A program made the position numbers and the translations under genes. Below the pieces are notes generated by a model. That model saw nothing but the letters and a program-made list of their open reading frames with translations, was not told the origin of the DNA and did no database searches. 5,328 nt of DNA from CAZVIK01 sp964627045 (lineage in GTDB: Bacteria > Acidobacteriota > Terriglobia > Bryobacterales > Bryobacteraceae): contig CAZVIK010000251.1 in assembly GCA_964627045.1 (NCBI GenBank), positions 1-5,328 on the forward strand. Reading direction: 5' to 3'. This document shows, piece by piece, positions 4,901 through 5,328 of the stretch. Positions within the stretch are counted from its first letter, which is position 1; each line of letters starts with the position of its first letter.

Positions 4901-4916
4901 TGGCAACGCAAATGCT
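4901..4916 (+). promoter_or_regulatory. Candidate sigma-54 promoter of the right-edge gene
   Basis: TGGCAA-CGCAA-ATGCT matches 9 of 11 consensus positions with exact GG-N10-GC spacing. It sits back to back with the receiver gene's element, 27 bp away and facing the other way. The predicted +1 is about 4927, so it could serve any of the candidate starts at 4931, 4964 or 5042. Confidence 0.4.
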
Positions 4917-5041
4917 TAGGTACAGGCGAGATGTCGCCTATCGCTAAGCTCTGGTTGACCTCCATGCGCCGGTGGCGAAACAAATCGGCTGCCGAGCCTC
5001 TGAAGCCACCTTCGCGGACTGTGTCAACAATCGAGACGGCC

Positions 5042-5328
5042 ATGCATCGCAGCGAGTCGCCCGAAGCTGACCTCAATTCAGGCCACGGGTTTACGGCGGC
5101 CTCGCCTTGCCGCAGGCTGAGCGCCGACGTGGGACTCGCGGCCGATCACGTGGAGAGCATCCGGGCGCTACTGGAGGTCAGCCAGGCGCACCAACAAGCC
5201 ATTCCACGAGCCGCTTTTCAAAACCTGGAATTGGTGTCTAAACATCTCCGGAGCGTTCAACGGGAGCTCGACGCCGAGCTAATCGGGCAACGTGAGCGTC
5301 CAAGCCTCAGATTAGGGGAAGATCCTCC
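5042..5328 (+). CDS. Unrecognised helical protein, 3' end beyond the window
   Basis: 95 codons run from ATG 5042 to the window edge without a stop. Third codon positions are mostly G or C and the translation looks protein-like. A polar N-terminus (MHRSESPEADLNSGHG) is followed by predicted long amphipathic helices, such as DHVESIRALLEVSQAHQQAI (36-55) and LELVSKHLRSVQRELDAEL (63-81), and then a charged tail. That suggests a coiled coil or small helical bundle. No family is recognised. The frame is also open further upstream, with ATGs at 4964 and 4931. None of the three starts has a strong ribosome-binding site, so 5042 is a conservative choice and the gene may be longer. It is divergent from the receiver-like gene and shares its control region (4837-5041). 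Confidence 0.55.
   Translation, partial: MHRSESPEADLNSGHGFTAASPCRRLSADVGLAADHVESIRALLEVSQAHQQAIPRAAFQNLELVSKHLRSVQRELDAELIGQRERPSLRLGEDP

Noticed and set aside
4249..4919. Forward open frames of 84-105 codons opposite the receiver-like gene
   Set aside because: Shadows of the minus-strand gene: no start signals and Arg/Pro/His-rich translations.
5..4966. Shared 11-mer TGACCTCCATG at 5-15 and 4956-4966, both at possible start codons
   Set aside because: A few exact 11-base matches are expected by chance in a window of this size; the flanks do not match.
4837..5076. 80-residue N-terminal extension of the receiver-like protein
   Set aside because: Pro-rich, no domain, and the internal ATG 4836 has a good ribosome-binding site directly before the fold.

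Overview
The window is GC-rich, gene-dense bacterial chromosome. It carries eight genes that look real and no RNA genes, insertion sequences or CRISPR array. Several proteins resemble what I remember of Acidobacteriota soil bacteria: a tandem universal-stress protein with 'CPVWT' and 'GRLR...CPVLV' signatures, a receiver-like protein with 'CERVLPDGSW' and 'LWAEVL' motifs, and a DUF2934-Hsp20 fusion. The phylum is therefore an inference from protein style, not a search result.

Layout, left to right. (1) 13-906 (+) is a polyamine aminopropyltransferase of the thermospermine-synthase-like type; its true start may lie left of the window. Its 3' end overlaps a 23-codon stub that reads like the start of a Rossmann-fold dehydrogenase or flavoprotein gene. 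(2) 907-1234 has no intact gene but holds a strong hairpin. (3) 2110-1235 (-) is a tight pair: a DksA/TraR-like zinc-finger protein followed 18 bases later by a DUF2934-Hsp20 chaperone. (4) 2111-2374 is a divergent control region with a perfect 12-bp palindrome, two competing hairpins and candidate sigma-54 promoters on both strands. (5) 2375-3310 (+) is a tandem universal stress protein. (6) 4836-3417 (-) holds a receiver-like protein whose phospho-acceptor Asp is replaced by Glu, a 146-aa all-helical protein, and a 76-aa unknown protein with a TTG start. (7) 4837-5041 is a second divergent control region. (8) 5042-5328 (+) is an unrecognised helical protein cut by the window edge.

The common theme is stress and stationary-phase physiology: polyamine synthesis, small heat-shock protein, DksA-like transcription factor, universal stress protein and a non-canonical receiver. 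The most interesting signal is regulatory. Sequences resembling the sigma-54 (RpoN) -24/-12 promoter (TGGCAC-N5-TTGCW) sit in the correct orientation before every gene or gene pair whose upstream region is inside the window. By my reading, about 18 TGGCA sites occur on the two strands, and only three have TGC at the right distance. Those three are before the DksA-like gene (10 of 11 positions), the receiver-like gene (9 of 11) and the right-edge gene (9 of 11). This suggests, but does not prove, an RpoN-controlled stress cluster.
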